The notes: generated by a model not told the origin, from the sequence alone. Shown: positions 25,653 to 34,584, counted from the stretch's first letter. The stretch is DNA of 39,608 bases from GCA-2717185 sp964386465 (GCA_964386465.1 CAYLTU010000011.1:1-39608), one strand, 5' to 3'. Translations and numbers: made by a program.

Positions 25653-26497
25653 CAGTCCCGTAGCAGATCGTTGATCGATGTCTTCGAGCGGGTCTGCGCG
25701 TCGACGGTCTTGACGATGACGACGCAGGCGAGGCTCGGCGTCGGCGCGCCTTCGGGGCTTTGCGGACCGGGCAGCGCGCCTGGCACGACGACCGAATAGG
25801 CCGGTACGCGGCCGCGATGGATTTCGCCGGTCGCCCGATCGACGATCTTGGTCGACGAACTGATGAAACAGCCCATCGCCAGAACCGCGCCTTCCTCGAC
25901 GATGACCCCCTCGACGACTTCGGAACGCGCGCCGACGAAGCAGTTATCCTCGATGATGACCGGATCGGCCTGCAACGGCTCCAGCACGCCGCCGATCCCG
26001 ACGCCGCCGGACAGGTGACAGTTCTTGCCGATCTGGGCGCAGGATCCAACCGTGGCCCAGGTGTCGACCATCGTGCCTTCGTCGACATAGGCGCCGAGAT
26101 TGACGAAGCTCGGCATCAGCACCACGTTCGGCGCGATATAGGCGGAATGACGCACGATGCAGTTCGGCACGGCCCGGAAGCCCGCATCGCCGAACTCGCT
26201 CGCGGACCAGCCTTCGAACTTCGAAGGAACCTTGTCCCACCAGGTCGTACCCGCGCCGGGACCGCCGGCAATCGTCGTCATGTCGTTGAGCCGGAAGGAC
26301 AACAGAACTGCTTTTTTGAGCCATTGGTTCACGTGCCAATTGCCGTTGTTTTTCTCGGCGACCCGCGCTTCCCCGATGTCCATCAAACCGAGCGCCGCAT
26401 TCACGGCATCGCGGACATCGCCATGGGTTTCACTGGAAACGGAATCCCGGGCTTCCCAGGCTTCGTCGATTGTGCTTTGCAACGCGGCGTGGCTCAT
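25652..26497 (-). CDS. dapD: Tetrahydrodipicolinate N-succinyltransferase
   Basis: A 281-residue left-handed beta-helix acyltransferase that adds succinyl from succinyl-CoA to tetrahydrodipicolinate, the step before the aminotransferase and DapE. The hexapeptide-repeat region runs through about 105-215 (PNVVLMPSFVNLGAYVDEGT, then VGSCAQIGKNCHLSGGVGIG). The helical N-terminal domain and C-terminal tail are complete. With dapE it shows the succinylase branch of lysine synthesis is used. Confidence 0.96.
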   Translation of the reverse strand: MSHAALQSTIDEAWEARDSVSSETHGDVRDAVNAALGLMDIGEARVAEKNNGNWHVNQWLKKAVLLSFRLNDMTTIAGGPGAGTTWWDKVPSKFEGWSASEFGDAGFRAVPNCIVRHSAYIAPNVVLMPSFVNLGAYVDEGTMVDTWATVGSCAQIGKNCHLSGGVGIGGVLEPLQADPVIIEDNCFVGARSEVVEGVIVEEGAVLAMGCFISSSTKIVDRATGEIHRGRVPAYSVVVPGALPGPQSPEGAPTPSLACVVIVKTVDAQTRSKTSINDLLRD

Positions 26498-26538
26498 TTC
26501 AGGCGTGACCTTTCACGGATTTGGTGACGGGAGGCCGG

Positions 26539-26567
26539 ACTTTGGTCGAGTTGCCATTACGAGTCAA
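26539..26567 (-). promoter_or_regulatory. Candidate promoter for dapD-dapE
   Basis: On the minus strand TTGACT (26567-26562) is followed after 17 bases by CAAAGT (26544-26539). Transcription would start about 35 bases before the dapD ATG. The -10 matches the consensus at only three of six positions. Confidence 0.4.
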
Positions 26568-26581
26568 CCCGGCCGGAGAAG

Positions 26582-26605
26582 CCCCGAAACGTCTCGTTTT
26601 CGGGG
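26582..26605 (-). terminator. Hairpin just after the HAD nucleotidase gene
   Basis: CCCCGAAA and TTTCGGGG form a stem extended by CG/CG with one bulged T. It lies three bases past the stop of the minus-strand HAD gene and upstream of the dapD promoter. A T run is lacking, so it may be a weak terminator or a 3' stabilising structure. Confidence 0.5.
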
Positions 26606-26608
26606 ACC

Positions 26609-27292
26609 TTAAAGCGGGTCGCGGCCGCCGAGAATTGCCCGCAGCCAACCCAGCAAATCGTCCGCGACGTGATGGATATAATCGTCGTCCGGCGTCGCTT
26701 CGTAGCGCGCCGTCCGTATCAGGACGGTGCCCATTCCCAACGCGTGAGCCGGCTCCAGATTGCGCGCGATATCCTCGACCATGATCGCACGGCGGGGCTC
26801 GATATCGAATCTCTGGACGAAATCCCCATAGGGTTCCGGATCCGGCTTCGGCCGGTAGTCCGCCGCCGTGATGTCGTAAACGCCGTCGAACATGTCCGAA
26901 ACGCCGAGGCGATCCATCACGTTCTCCGCATGCCGCACGGAGCCGTTTGTGTAAACGAAGCGGCGGCCGGGCAGTTGTCCCAACGCGTCGCGCAGCTCCG
27001 GGCTCGGCGGCACGGGGGTTACGTCGATATCATGCACGAATTCGAGAAAATCCTCGGGATGAACGCCATCATTCGCCATCAATCCAGCCAATGTGGTGCC
27101 GTGATCGCGATAGTAGCGCTTCTGCAGTTTCCGGGCGTCGATACGGTCGATACCGCAATGCGCGGAGATAAAGGCGCCCATCTTCACATCGATCTGGCTG
27201 AACAGGTCGCAATCGGCCGGATACAAGGTGTTATCCAGGTCGAAAACCCAATATTCGGTATCGTCGACAGGCAGCGGCATTTTCTTGCTCAT
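26609..27292 (-). CDS. HAD-superfamily pyrimidine 5'-nucleotidase-like hydrolase
   Basis: A 227-residue HAD hydrolase similar to the pyrimidine 5'-nucleotidase (Sdt1-like) group. Motif I is FDLDNTLYP (nucleophile Asp18, acid Asp20), motif II is VYTNGS (about 118-123), and the motif III/IV region has KPDPEPYGDF and MVEDIARNL. A helical cap follows motif I. These enzymes dephosphorylate nucleotides or other small phosphates; the substrate is not fixed by sequence. The ATG at 27292 is chosen; ATGs at 27313 and 27280 are alternatives, none with a clear ribosome site. Genes of this type often lie beside dapD in alphaproteobacteria. Confidence 0.85.
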   Translation of the reverse strand: MSKKMPLPVDDTEYWVFDLDNTLYPADCDLFSQIDVKMGAFISAHCGIDRIDARKLQKRYYRDHGTTLAGLMANDGVHPEDFLEFVHDIDVTPVPPSPELRDALGQLPGRRFVYTNGSVRHAENVMDRLGVSDMFDGVYDITAADYRPKPDPEPYGDFVQRFDIEPRRAIMVEDIARNLEPAHALGMGTVLIRTARYEATPDDDYIHHVADDLLGWLRAILGGRDPL

Positions 27293-27346
27293 GGCGCGCA
27301 GACAGTGCGCCATAGCGGCGGATCAGGCAAGACTCGACGTCTCGAA

Positions 27347-27388
27347 TTAGGACAATCCTAACGGTTGATTAATCGTTACCGGCTAACG
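27347..27388. promoter_or_regulatory. Cluster of short inverted repeats upstream of the GGDEF gene
   Basis: TTAGGA-CAA-TCCTAA (27347-27361) is followed by CGTTA-CCGGC-TAACG (27374-27388). The pentamer TAACG occurs three times (27359-27363, inverted at 27374-27378, and 27384-27388). CTAA-N7-TTAA at 27358-27372 is one base from the full CtrA consensus TTAA-N7-TTAA. The region lies between divergent genes, 56 bases before the GGDEF start. Confidence 0.35.
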
Positions 27389-27443
27389 TTCGGCAACGCA
27401 TTTTCGAGGAACCGACCAGTACGCGCGCAACACAGTCAGAGCC

Positions 27444-29192
27444 ATGATGGAAAAAGCACCTTCTGCCGTTACATTGGAAGCTGTTACCGGCGTCCCGGCG
27501 CAAGTTCGTTCTTCGAGCCCAAGTTATGCCCGGAACATTACGCTGCAGGACGGCATGGCGCTCGCCTGCCTGCCGGAGCCGGTTCTGTATGCGAGCGCGG
27601 ACGGCGAGATCACCGCCCTGAACGCGGCGGGCGACGAACTGCTGCGACACGTCGATGACTCGTGCGACCCTTCGGTCATTCTGTGCGTCCAGGCGCTCGC
27701 CAAAGAGGCGCTGACGGCGCGCGCAGCGGCGTCCCGATCGTTGGAATGGCGGGCCGACCAGAAAAATCGTTGGATGGACGCTACGGCTGTTCCGGCGAGT
27801 GACGGCGGCGCTATCGTAATTTGCCGCGATTCGACGCTCGTCGTAACGATGCGGTCGGCGCTCATCGATTCCCGTCAACGATTCAAGGATCTTGTCGAAA
27901 TTTCCAGCGACTTCGCCTGGGAAACCGATTTATCCGGAACCTTCACCTATGTATCCATATCCGGCGCGCTAGACTATTCCCCCGATGCGTTGATCGGCAA
28001 CTCGGCGCGAGAGCTGCTGTTTCATACCACCGCCGCATCAAACGAATTCGTTTTCGAAGCGAAGGAAATTGTTGAAGCGCAGGAACTATGGCTACGGCGT
28101 TCCGACGGTGAAGCGGTTTGCGTTCTCGCCAGCGCGCGGCCGATCCTGAGCCGTGAAGGACAGCAGACCGGCACGCGCGGCGTTTGCCGGGACGTTACCG
28201 CCGACCGGCTGCGGGAAAACGACATAGCGCGGCTGAAAACCCGCGAGCAGGTGATCGACTTTATCGTCGACGCCGTCCGCAACGAGGCCGATCCACTGGA
28301 CATGCTCAGCACCGCGGTAACGTCGATCGGCAAGGCCTTGGCCGATACGGCATGCGCGGTATACCAACGGAAGGGGAATGGCGGTCTGAAGCTGATAGCC
28401 GACTACGGCGTATTGCCGGCGCGAAACGTCTTGATCGACTCCGTGGACCAGACCTGTGCCGACTTCGCCACGCACGAAGCCGAGATCTATGGGCATACCC
28501 TTCTCATGACCGCGACCCACTACCGAAACGATAGGAACGGCGCGATTCTATTGTGCCGGGAGAATGGTGCCTTATGGACCGACCATGACCGGTCGCTTAT
28601 CGACGCCGTCGCCGGCCAGCTCGGAATCGCATTGCGCCAGATCGAGCACCAGAGCGAACTTGAGCGGCTCTCGCGGACCGACGCGCTTACCGGCCTGTTC
28701 AACCGCCGGGCCTATATGGAAGAACTCGAGAGGGCGATCGAAAGGTCACGGCGGAACAAGCAGACCGGCGCCGTGTTCTTCGTCGACCTCAATAATTTCA
28801 AGTCGGTCAACGATGTCCGCGGGCACGATGTCGGCGACCGCGTTCTCGTTGATCTGGCAAAAATCTTGACGAGCATAACGCGCAGTTACGACTTCGTCGC
28901 CCGCCTGGGCGGCGACGAGTTTGCGCTCTGGTTCGAGAATATCGACAAAGACACGGCGCGGCGGCGCGGGCAAGATATTCTGCGCCGCAGCCGCCATCTT
29001 GAAGAACTCAGTGGTTCGCCGCGCAAGCCACTGGGGCTGTCGATCGGCATTGCCATGTTCGAGGCCAATACCGACGAGGGTTCCGATGGGCTCCTGAAAC
29101 GCGCCGACGCGGCAATGTACCGCGCAAAACAGTCCCGCAAACAACATCTGTCGGTCGCCCAGGAGAATGGCGTCTGCGACGTAGAGACTTGA
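27444..29192 (+). CDS. PAS/GAF-GGDEF diguanylate cyclase
   Basis: A 582-residue cytoplasmic signalling protein with no membrane helix. Two PAS-like regions come first: about 35-130 (LPEPVLYASADGEITALNAAG) and about 145-250 (LVEISSDFAWETDLSGTFTYVS). A GAF-like region (about 270-400) precedes the cyclase. The GGDEF motif is intact at 489-493 in RLGGDEFALWF, so it should make cyclic di-GMP from GTP. RSYD (480-483) lies five residues ahead, the exact position of the RxxD inhibitory site, so product inhibition is expected. No EAL domain is present. It lies one base before the DUF2336 gene. Two adjacent ATGs leave the start uncertain by one codon. Confidence 0.92.
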   Translation: MMEKAPSAVTLEAVTGVPAQVRSSSPSYARNITLQDGMALACLPEPVLYASADGEITALNAAGDELLRHVDDSCDPSVILCVQALAKEALTARAAASRSLEWRADQKNRWMDATAVPASDGGAIVICRDSTLVVTMRSALIDSRQRFKDLVEISSDFAWETDLSGTFTYVSISGALDYSPDALIGNSARELLFHTTAASNEFVFEAKEIVEAQELWLRRSDGEAVCVLASARPILSREGQQTGTRGVCRDVTADRLRENDIARLKTREQVIDFIVDAVRNEADPLDMLSTAVTSIGKALADTACAVYQRKGNGGLKLIADYGVLPARNVLIDSVDQTCADFATHEAEIYGHTLLMTATHYRNDRNGAILLCRENGALWTDHDRSLIDAVAGQLGIALRQIEHQSELERLSRTDALTGLFNRRAYMEELERAIERSRRNKQTGAVFFVDLNNFKSVNDVRGHDVGDRVLVDLAKILTSITRSYDFVARLGGDEFALWFENIDKDTARRRGQDILRRSRHLEELSGSPRKPLGLSIGIAMFEANTDEGSDGLLKRADAAMYRAKQSRKQHLSVAQENGVCDVET

Positions 29193-29193
29193 T

Positions 29194-30456
29194 ATGAGCC
29201 AGACGACCCCCACGCCAATCGAAGGCGACATTCGCGGCGGCGGCACGATCGCCCGAGACGGCGATTTCACAGCACGTTGCGCGCTTGCTTCCGACACCGA
29301 GACGCGCCCCGAGATCCTCTACTATCTGGCGGAAGATCCCGATGCCGAGGTCCGGCGCTGCATCGCCGACAACGCGAAAACACCGCGCCAGGCGAACATG
29401 CTGCTCGCTCTCGATCACAGCGAAGAGGTGCGTTGCGTTTTGGCCAGGAAGATCGGACGGCTGTTCCCCGATACATCCGCAACCGAACGCGAGGTCATGC
29501 GGCGTGCCGTACTCGACGTCACGGAGATCCTCGCCGCCGATCAGACCAAACGCGTCCGCGAGCTTGTCAACGACGCGATCAAAGATTTGCCGGACGTACC
29601 GCCACATCTGGTAAGGCAGCTTGCGACGGATCCCAGTCTGACCGTTTGCGGCCCGGTCCTGGAGTATTCGCCCGTCCTGACCGAGGAAGATCTGCTTGAA
29701 ATCATCGCGAGCACGCCCGTCCAAGGCGCGCTTAGCGCCATTTCGCGCCGCGCCAGCGTCGGCGAATCGGTCTCTCACGCGATCGCGACGAGCAACGATA
29801 CCGACGCAATCACCGATCTTCTCGCCAATCCGAGCGCTCAAATCCGCGAAGAAACGCTCGACAGTCTGATCGATGGCGCGCCATCCGTACCGGCGTGGCA
29901 CGCGCCCCTGGTCAATCGCCCAACGCTACCCGTCAACGCCACACGGCGCATTGCCGGTTTCGTCGCCGAATCGCTACTCGAATCACTCCGACAGCGAACC
30001 GACCTCGGGAAAGACGTGGTAGACGCGATCGAATCCGCCGTGACGGAGCGTCTTAAAGACGGCGCCGCATCCGCGCCGCAGGATGCCGAGCACGAGCCTG
30101 ACATCGCTGCGGATTCGTTGCACGCACGCGCCCTAAAACTGAAGAGCGAAGGCCGGCTTACCGAAAAATTCATCCATGATGCGGCCATCGCAGGTGACCG
30201 GGACATGGTCGTCGCCGGGCTTGCCGTGTGCTCCGATTTGAGTTGCAAGGCGGTGAAGAACGTTTTCGATATGCGGGCCAGCAAAGGCATCGTTGCAATT
30301 TGCTGGAAGTCCGGAATGAGTATGGAATTGGCCTATTGCCTGCAGATCACCGTTGGCTCGATCGCCCCGTCCGCCGTGCTCACATCCGACGACGATTCCG
30401 GCTATCCGTTGAGCGACAAGGAATTGAACTGGCAGATCGAGTTCTTCAACACGTAA
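29194..30456 (+). CDS. DUF2336 (HEAT-like) domain protein
   Basis: A 420-residue helical protein of the DUF2336 group, largely limited to alphaproteobacteria. The N-terminal half shows repeat-like helices resembling HEAT units (PEILYYLAEDPDAEVRRCIADN, split by short loops, then MLLALDHSEEVRCVLARKIG and PPHLVRQLATDPSLTV). No enzyme motif is visible. The function is unknown. HEAT-like repeats suggest a protein-binding scaffold. The ATG follows the GGDEF stop after a single base, so the two are almost certainly made together. The 3' end faces argB at 26 bases. Confidence 0.85.
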   Translation: MSQTTPTPIEGDIRGGGTIARDGDFTARCALASDTETRPEILYYLAEDPDAEVRRCIADNAKTPRQANMLLALDHSEEVRCVLARKIGRLFPDTSATEREVMRRAVLDVTEILAADQTKRVRELVNDAIKDLPDVPPHLVRQLATDPSLTVCGPVLEYSPVLTEEDLLEIIASTPVQGALSAISRRASVGESVSHAIATSNDTDAITDLLANPSAQIREETLDSLIDGAPSVPAWHAPLVNRPTLPVNATRRIAGFVAESLLESLRQRTDLGKDVVDAIESAVTERLKDGAASAPQDAEHEPDIAADSLHARALKLKSEGRLTEKFIHDAAIAGDRDMVVAGLAVCSDLSCKAVKNVFDMRASKGIVAICWKSGMSMELAYCLQITVGSIAPSAVLTSDDDSGYPLSDKELNWQIEFFNT

Positions 30457-30481
30457 CGGCTGCTGAAGCGGCGCACCCGTT

Positions 30482-31393
30482 CTATACCGACTGCCGGATC
30501 ATGGTCCCCGACCCATGCGCCGTGAAAATTTCCAGCAGGGTCGCGTGCAAGGCCCGTCCGTCAACGATCACCGCGGCGGCGACGCCGCCTTCGGTCGCCT
30601 GAATGCAGGTTTCCACCTTCGGGATCATACCGCCGGTCAGGGTACCGTCGGCCATGCGGTCATGCGCATCGCTGGCGGTCATTTCCTTGATCAGCTTACC
30701 GTCCTTGTCGAGGACGCCTTCGACATCGGTCAGTAAGAGCAGCCGCGTCGCCTGCGCCGCGACGGCTACCGCCCCCGCCACCGTATCGGCGTTGATATTG
30801 TAGGTTTCGCCTTCCGCGCCGAGGCCGATCGGCGCGATCACCGGTATAAAGTCGGACCTGGTAAAAATTTCCAGGACCTGCGGGTCGACCCGTGTCGGTT
30901 CGCCCACGAAACCGAGATCGAGCACCCGCTCGATGTTCGAGTCCGGATCCTTCTTGACGCGGGTCAGCTTTCGCGCGGCGATCAACCCACCGTCCTTGCC
31001 GGACAGTCCAACCGCCTTGCCGCCCGCGGCGGTTATCGCGGCAACGATCCCCTTGTTGATCCGGCCGGAAAGCACCATTTCGACGATCTCGACCGTCGCC
31101 GCGTCGGTGACCCTTAAGCCGTCGACGAACTCGCTCTCGATCGCCAGCCGTTTCAGCATCGATCCGATCTGCGGACCGCCGCCATGCACGACGACGGGGT
31201 GCAACCCGACTTGTTTCAACAGCACGATGTCGCGGGCGAAGGCCTCCGACAGGGAGGCATTCCCCATCGCATGGCCACCATATTTCACGACGATCACCTT
31301 GCCCGCATGCTGCCGCATGTAGGGCAGCGCTTCGGTCAGAATATCGGCCTTGGCCAGCCATTCCGCGCGCTGGTCGTGCGTGTTGTCGCTCAT
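30482..31393 (-). CDS. argB: Acetylglutamate kinase
   Basis: A 303-residue amino-acid kinase that phosphorylates N-acetylglutamate in arginine synthesis. Motifs include KYGGHAM (37-43), VVHGGGPQI (68-76), GLSGKDGG, and NINADTVAGAVA with LLLLTDVEGVLD near the nucleotide site. The length fits hexameric, arginine-inhibited enzymes, though regulation cannot be read directly. It lies 31 bases after engB at the end of the rpmH-engB block. Confidence 0.96.
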   Translation of the reverse strand: MSDNTHDQRAEWLAKADILTEALPYMRQHAGKVIVVKYGGHAMGNASLSEAFARDIVLLKQVGLHPVVVHGGGPQIGSMLKRLAIESEFVDGLRVTDAATVEIVEMVLSGRINKGIVAAITAAGGKAVGLSGKDGGLIAARKLTRVKKDPDSNIERVLDLGFVGEPTRVDPQVLEIFTRSDFIPVIAPIGLGAEGETYNINADTVAGAVAVAAQATRLLLLTDVEGVLDKDGKLIKEMTASDAHDRMADGTLTGGMIPKVETCIQATEGGVAAAVIVDGRALHATLLEIFTAHGSGTMIRQSV

Positions 31394-31424
31394 CTCGAAT
31401 TCCTCGTCCGGAAGGCGCGCGACT

Positions 31425-32075
31425 CTAGCTCAAAGGCCGAGGCATCGCCAGAGCGTGCAGCGTCGCGCGCAGTTCAGGTATGCCGCGCCCCTTGCGCGCG
31501 CTCGTGACAATAATGTCCGGCAACGCGGCCGCCCGTTTCTTCAGGATCCCGTGCAGTTCCGAGAGGCTATTGTCGAGCGCCGCCTGCTTCGTCTTGTCGG
31601 ACTTGGTCAGCACGATCTGGTAGACGACCGCCGCCTTGTCGAGCAGATCCATGATCTCCAGGTCGTTGCGCGTCGCGCCGCGCCGGCTGTCGAGCAGCAG
31701 GCAGATCCGCCGCAGCCCGACCCGGCCGCGAAGATAATCGCGCACCAGCGCGGACCATTCGTTGACGTCCTTCTTCGAAGCGCGCGCGTAGCCGTAGCCC
31801 GGCAGGTCGACAAGCATCAGACGTGCGCCGAGATCGAAGAAGTTGATCTGTTGGGTGCGGCCCGGCGTATGACTGGTTCGGGCCAGGGTCTTGCGGCCGG
31901 TCAGTGCGTTGACCAGGCTCGATTTGCCAACGTTTGATCGTCCGGCAAAGGCGATTTCCGGCAGATCGTCGGGCGGCAGGCCGGACAGGTTCGCCACACC
32001 CATGACGAATTCGCATTGCTGCGCGAACAGATGGTGGCCCGCTTCGATCTCTTCGGGCGTGAATTCCGGCGTCAG
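31425..32075 (-). CDS. engB: Ribosome-biogenesis GTPase EngB/YsxC, apparent CTG start
   Basis: A GTPase needed for large ribosomal subunit assembly. GTP motifs are G1 GRSNVGKSS, G3 DLPGYG, and G4 TKSDK. The first ATG in frame (32003) gives 192 residues, but the frame stays open upstream and encodes TPEFTPEEIEAGHHLFAQQC, which matches the conserved N-terminus of the family (EAG.LFA..C). No ATG, GTG or TTG lies in that stretch. A CTG at 32075-32073 sits eight bases after a perfect GGAGGT and overlaps the yidC stop as CTGA, giving 216 residues, the usual length. I therefore propose CTG as the start. The gene itself is certain; the start is likely. Confidence 0.9.
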   Translation of the reverse strand: MTPEFTPEEIEAGHHLFAQQCEFVMGVANLSGLPPDDLPEIAFAGRSNVGKSSLVNALTGRKTLARTSHTPGRTQQINFFDLGARLMLVDLPGYGYARASKKDVNEWSALVRDYLRGRVGLRRICLLLDSRRGATRNDLEIMDLLDKAAVVYQIVLTKSDKTKQAALDNSLSELHGILKKRAAALPDIIVTSARKGRGIPELRATLHALAMPRPLS

Positions 32076-33919
32076 GTTTTCTTACCTCCGGTCGATCCGC
32101 TTGCCGCGCCCGCGGCTGGTCCACCGCCTACGCTGACGCCTTGCCGTCGCATGATGACCCATTGCTGCGAAATCGACAGGACATTGTTCCAGGCCCAATA
32201 GATCACCAGACCGGCCGGGAACCGGGCCAGCAGGAAGGTGAAGATGATCGGCATGAACATGAACACCTTGGCCTGAATCGGGTCGGTCGGGGCCGGGTTC
32301 AGCTTCTGCTGGAGAAACATGGTAATGCCCATGATCAGCGGCCAGATACCGATATTGGCGACCGCCAGGCTTGCCGGCACATCCCACTGAATGAGGCCGA
32401 ACGCCGTCAAAACGCCCAACGGATCGGGCGCCGAGAGATCGTGGATCCAGCCGTAGAACGGTGCCTGACGCATCTCGATATTGACGAACAGCACCTTGTA
32501 GAGGGCAAAGAAAACCGGGATCTGAACCACGATTGGCAGGCAGCCCGCCGCCGGGTTGGCGCCTTCCTTCTTGTACAACGCCATCATCTCCTGGTTGAGA
32601 CGCTGCTTGTCCTCGCCATACTTTTCCCGCAGCTCGACCATCTTCGGCTGCAGCAGTTTCATCTTGCTCATCGATTTGTAAGATTTATTCGCCAGCGGGA
32701 AGAACACCAGCTTGATGCCGACGGTAAGCGCGAGGATCGCCAAACCGAAATTGCCAAGAAAATCGTAAAGCCACTCAAGAGCGTAGAAAATCGGCTTGGT
32801 CAGAAAATAGAACCAACCGAAATCAACCGCCTTGTCGAATAGAGGGATTCCCAGTTCTTCCTGGTAACTATCAAGCAGTCCCACTTTCTTGGCGCCCGCG
32901 AACAGATGGGTCCTATAGGTCGCCGCCCCGCCCGCGGGAACGCTCCGCGGCTGGGCAAGGTAGTCGGACTGGTAGAGGTCGAGATTTCCCCGCTTGCCGG
33001 CAATAAAGCGTGTCTTGAAGGTCTCGGTCTGATCGGGAATCAGCGCGGCAAGCCAATATTTGTCGGTGATGCCGAGCCAGCCGCCTTTCGTCGTGTACTC
33101 GTACTTCTCGCCCTCGCGGACATCCTCATAGTCGACTTCCTCGAGGACTTCGTTCAGCACGCCGATAAGACCTTCGTGCAGGATGTAGAAACCGAGAATT
33201 TTCGGCGTGCCGGTGCGTGACAGCAGGCCGTAGGGTGTCAGCGTCAGAGTAGAACCGGTCTGGTTCTTCACACGCTGCGTCAGCGAAATCATATAATTCT
33301 CGTCCAGCGCATAGGTCTGTTCGAAAATCAGCCCTTCGCCATTGTCCCAGGACAGCGTCACCGGCTTGCCTGGCGTCAGAACGGCGCCATTGGCCTTCCA
33401 CAGCGTCTCGGCGCCCGGCAGTTTCACGTCCTTGCCGATCCAGCCAAATTCCGCGTAATAGGGGCGCTCCACCTGGGTCGGGTGCAGCAGGATGATATTG
33501 TCGCTTTCGGGATCGAGTTCTTCCCGGTAGTCGCGCAAAACTATGTCGTCGATCCTGCCACCGACCAGAGCGATCGATCCGTCGATCCGGTCCGACCTGA
33601 TCCGGACACGGGGCGTCTTGGCGATCGCCACCTCGCGCGTTTCGGCCGAAGTCGTTCCAGCCGACAGGCCGGCTGCGTCCAGATTGGGGCCCAGGCCGGA
33701 TGACGCGCCGCCGACGGCCGACGGTTGTGCGATGTCGGCCGCGCCCGGGGCTGCGGGCGACCCGCCAGCGGCCTGCTGGCGCGCCTCTTCTTCCAGACGC
33801 TGCTGTTCCAACGCCGCCTGTTGCTTATCTATGCGCGGGCCTTCGATGAAATATTGCCAGCCAAACAGGATGACGATGGAAATGACGATGGCGACCATCA
33901 CGTTCTTTTGTTCGATCAT
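32072..33919 (-). CDS. yidC: Membrane protein insertase YidC
   Basis: A 615-residue YidC of the long Gram-negative form, which inserts and folds inner-membrane proteins with or without SecYEG. The first helix is at about 5-24 (MVAIVISIVILFGWQYF), followed by a proline- and alanine-rich linker, the periplasmic beta-sandwich domain (about 100-350), and the Oxa1-like core (from about 355) with LVFFPLANKSYKSMSKM and GCLPIVVQIPVFFALYKVL. The ATG at 33919 overlaps the yidD stop by ATGA. An open frame continuing upstream to 34126 is not protein-like. Confidence 0.97.
   Translation of the reverse strand: MIEQKNVMVAIVISIVILFGWQYFIEGPRIDKQQAALEQQRLEEEARQQAAGGSPAAPGAADIAQPSAVGGASSGLGPNLDAAGLSAGTTSAETREVAIAKTPRVRIRSDRIDGSIALVGGRIDDIVLRDYREELDPESDNIILLHPTQVERPYYAEFGWIGKDVKLPGAETLWKANGAVLTPGKPVTLSWDNGEGLIFEQTYALDENYMISLTQRVKNQTGSTLTLTPYGLLSRTGTPKILGFYILHEGLIGVLNEVLEEVDYEDVREGEKYEYTTKGGWLGITDKYWLAALIPDQTETFKTRFIAGKRGNLDLYQSDYLAQPRSVPAGGAATYRTHLFAGAKKVGLLDSYQEELGIPLFDKAVDFGWFYFLTKPIFYALEWLYDFLGNFGLAILALTVGIKLVFFPLANKSYKSMSKMKLLQPKMVELREKYGEDKQRLNQEMMALYKKEGANPAAGCLPIVVQIPVFFALYKVLFVNIEMRQAPFYGWIHDLSAPDPLGVLTAFGLIQWDVPASLAVANIGIWPLIMGITMFLQQKLNPAPTDPIQAKVFMFMPIIFTFLLARFPAGLVIYWAWNNVLSISQQWVIMRRQGVSVGGGPAAGAASGSTGGKKT
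32084..32089 (-). promoter_or_regulatory. Perfect Shine-Dalgarno GGAGGT for engB
   Basis: GGAGGT on the minus strand lies within the last codons of yidC, eight bases before the CTG at 32075. It is the strongest ribosome site noticed in the window and decides the engB start. Confidence 0.7.
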
Positions 33920-34203
33920 GCGCCCTGTTCCATTCCTTCGGTCACCGTCGTCTCTTCCTGTGAATGCCGTTTCCTGCAGCACGACTCGGGTACCGGATCG
34001 ACGCCCGATCCGCCCCATGGATGGCATCGCGCTATCCGCTTGGCCGCAAGCCAGCCGCCACCCAGCGCGCCATGCTTCCGGACCGCCTCGGCCGCGTAGG
34101 CCGAGCAGCTTGGCCAATAGCGGCAATGCGCCGGGAAAAACGGTGAAACCGCGACTTGGTAGCCTCGTATTAAAAGCCGCAGAACGGCCGCCGCCGGAGA
34201 CAT
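33916..34203 (-). CDS. yidD: Membrane protein insertion efficiency factor YidD
   Basis: A 95-residue small membrane-associated protein that helps YidC-dependent insertion. The family core is LLIRGYQVAVSPFFPAHCRY and PSCSAYAAEAVRKHG, then RCHPWGGSGVDPVP. The ATG at 34203 is chosen because GAGGG, which overlaps the rnpA stop, lies eight bases upstream and the family begins here. The ATG at 34230 has no ribosome site. Confidence 0.93.
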   Translation of the reverse strand: MSPAAAVLRLLIRGYQVAVSPFFPAHCRYWPSCSAYAAEAVRKHGALGGGWLAAKRIARCHPWGGSGVDPVPESCCRKRHSQEETTVTEGMEQGA

Positions 34204-34214
34204 CGAACGCACCC

Positions 34215-34568
34215 TCAGTTGTCCCGCCATACGTTGAGCCGCTTCATCGCGGTTTCAAGGTCTTCGACAAGCGCTGCATACGGCCTGTCAACGGTCGCCG
34301 CGCGCGCAACCAGAACATAGTCGTGGCCGCGCGCGGCATGCAGAGGGATAAACTTCTCCGCCAGCGCGCGCAAGCGCCGCTTTGCGCGATTGCGGCGCAC
34401 CGCGTTGCCAACCCGGCGGCTCGCCGTCAAACCGACCCGCGCAGCACCTTCTTCGCCCGGCCGAGCCAAGGCCTGCAGCACGAGGCCCGGGGTCGCCCAG
34501 CGTTGGCGCGCCCTGGTCAAACGGCGGAATTCCGCGCGCCGTTTCAGGCGCTCGAATGCCGTTCGCAT
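34215..34568 (-). CDS. rnpA: Ribonuclease P protein component
   Basis: A 117-residue basic protein that binds the RNase P RNA and aids 5' maturation of tRNA. The signature GNAVRRNRAKRRLR (about 54-67) is intact, and LKRRAEFRRL marks the N-terminus. It follows rpmH after 16 bases and precedes yidD, the conserved bacterial order. Confidence 0.96.
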   Translation of the reverse strand: MRTAFERLKRRAEFRRLTRARQRWATPGLVLQALARPGEEGAARVGLTASRRVGNAVRRNRAKRRLRALAEKFIPLHAARGHDYVLVARAATVDRPYAALVEDLETAMKRLNVWRDN

Positions 34569-34584
34569 TGCTTAATCGGTGGGA

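Noticed and set aside
33920..34126. N-terminal extension of yidC
   Set aside because: It overlaps yidD, lacks family similarity, and would place residues before the first membrane helix.
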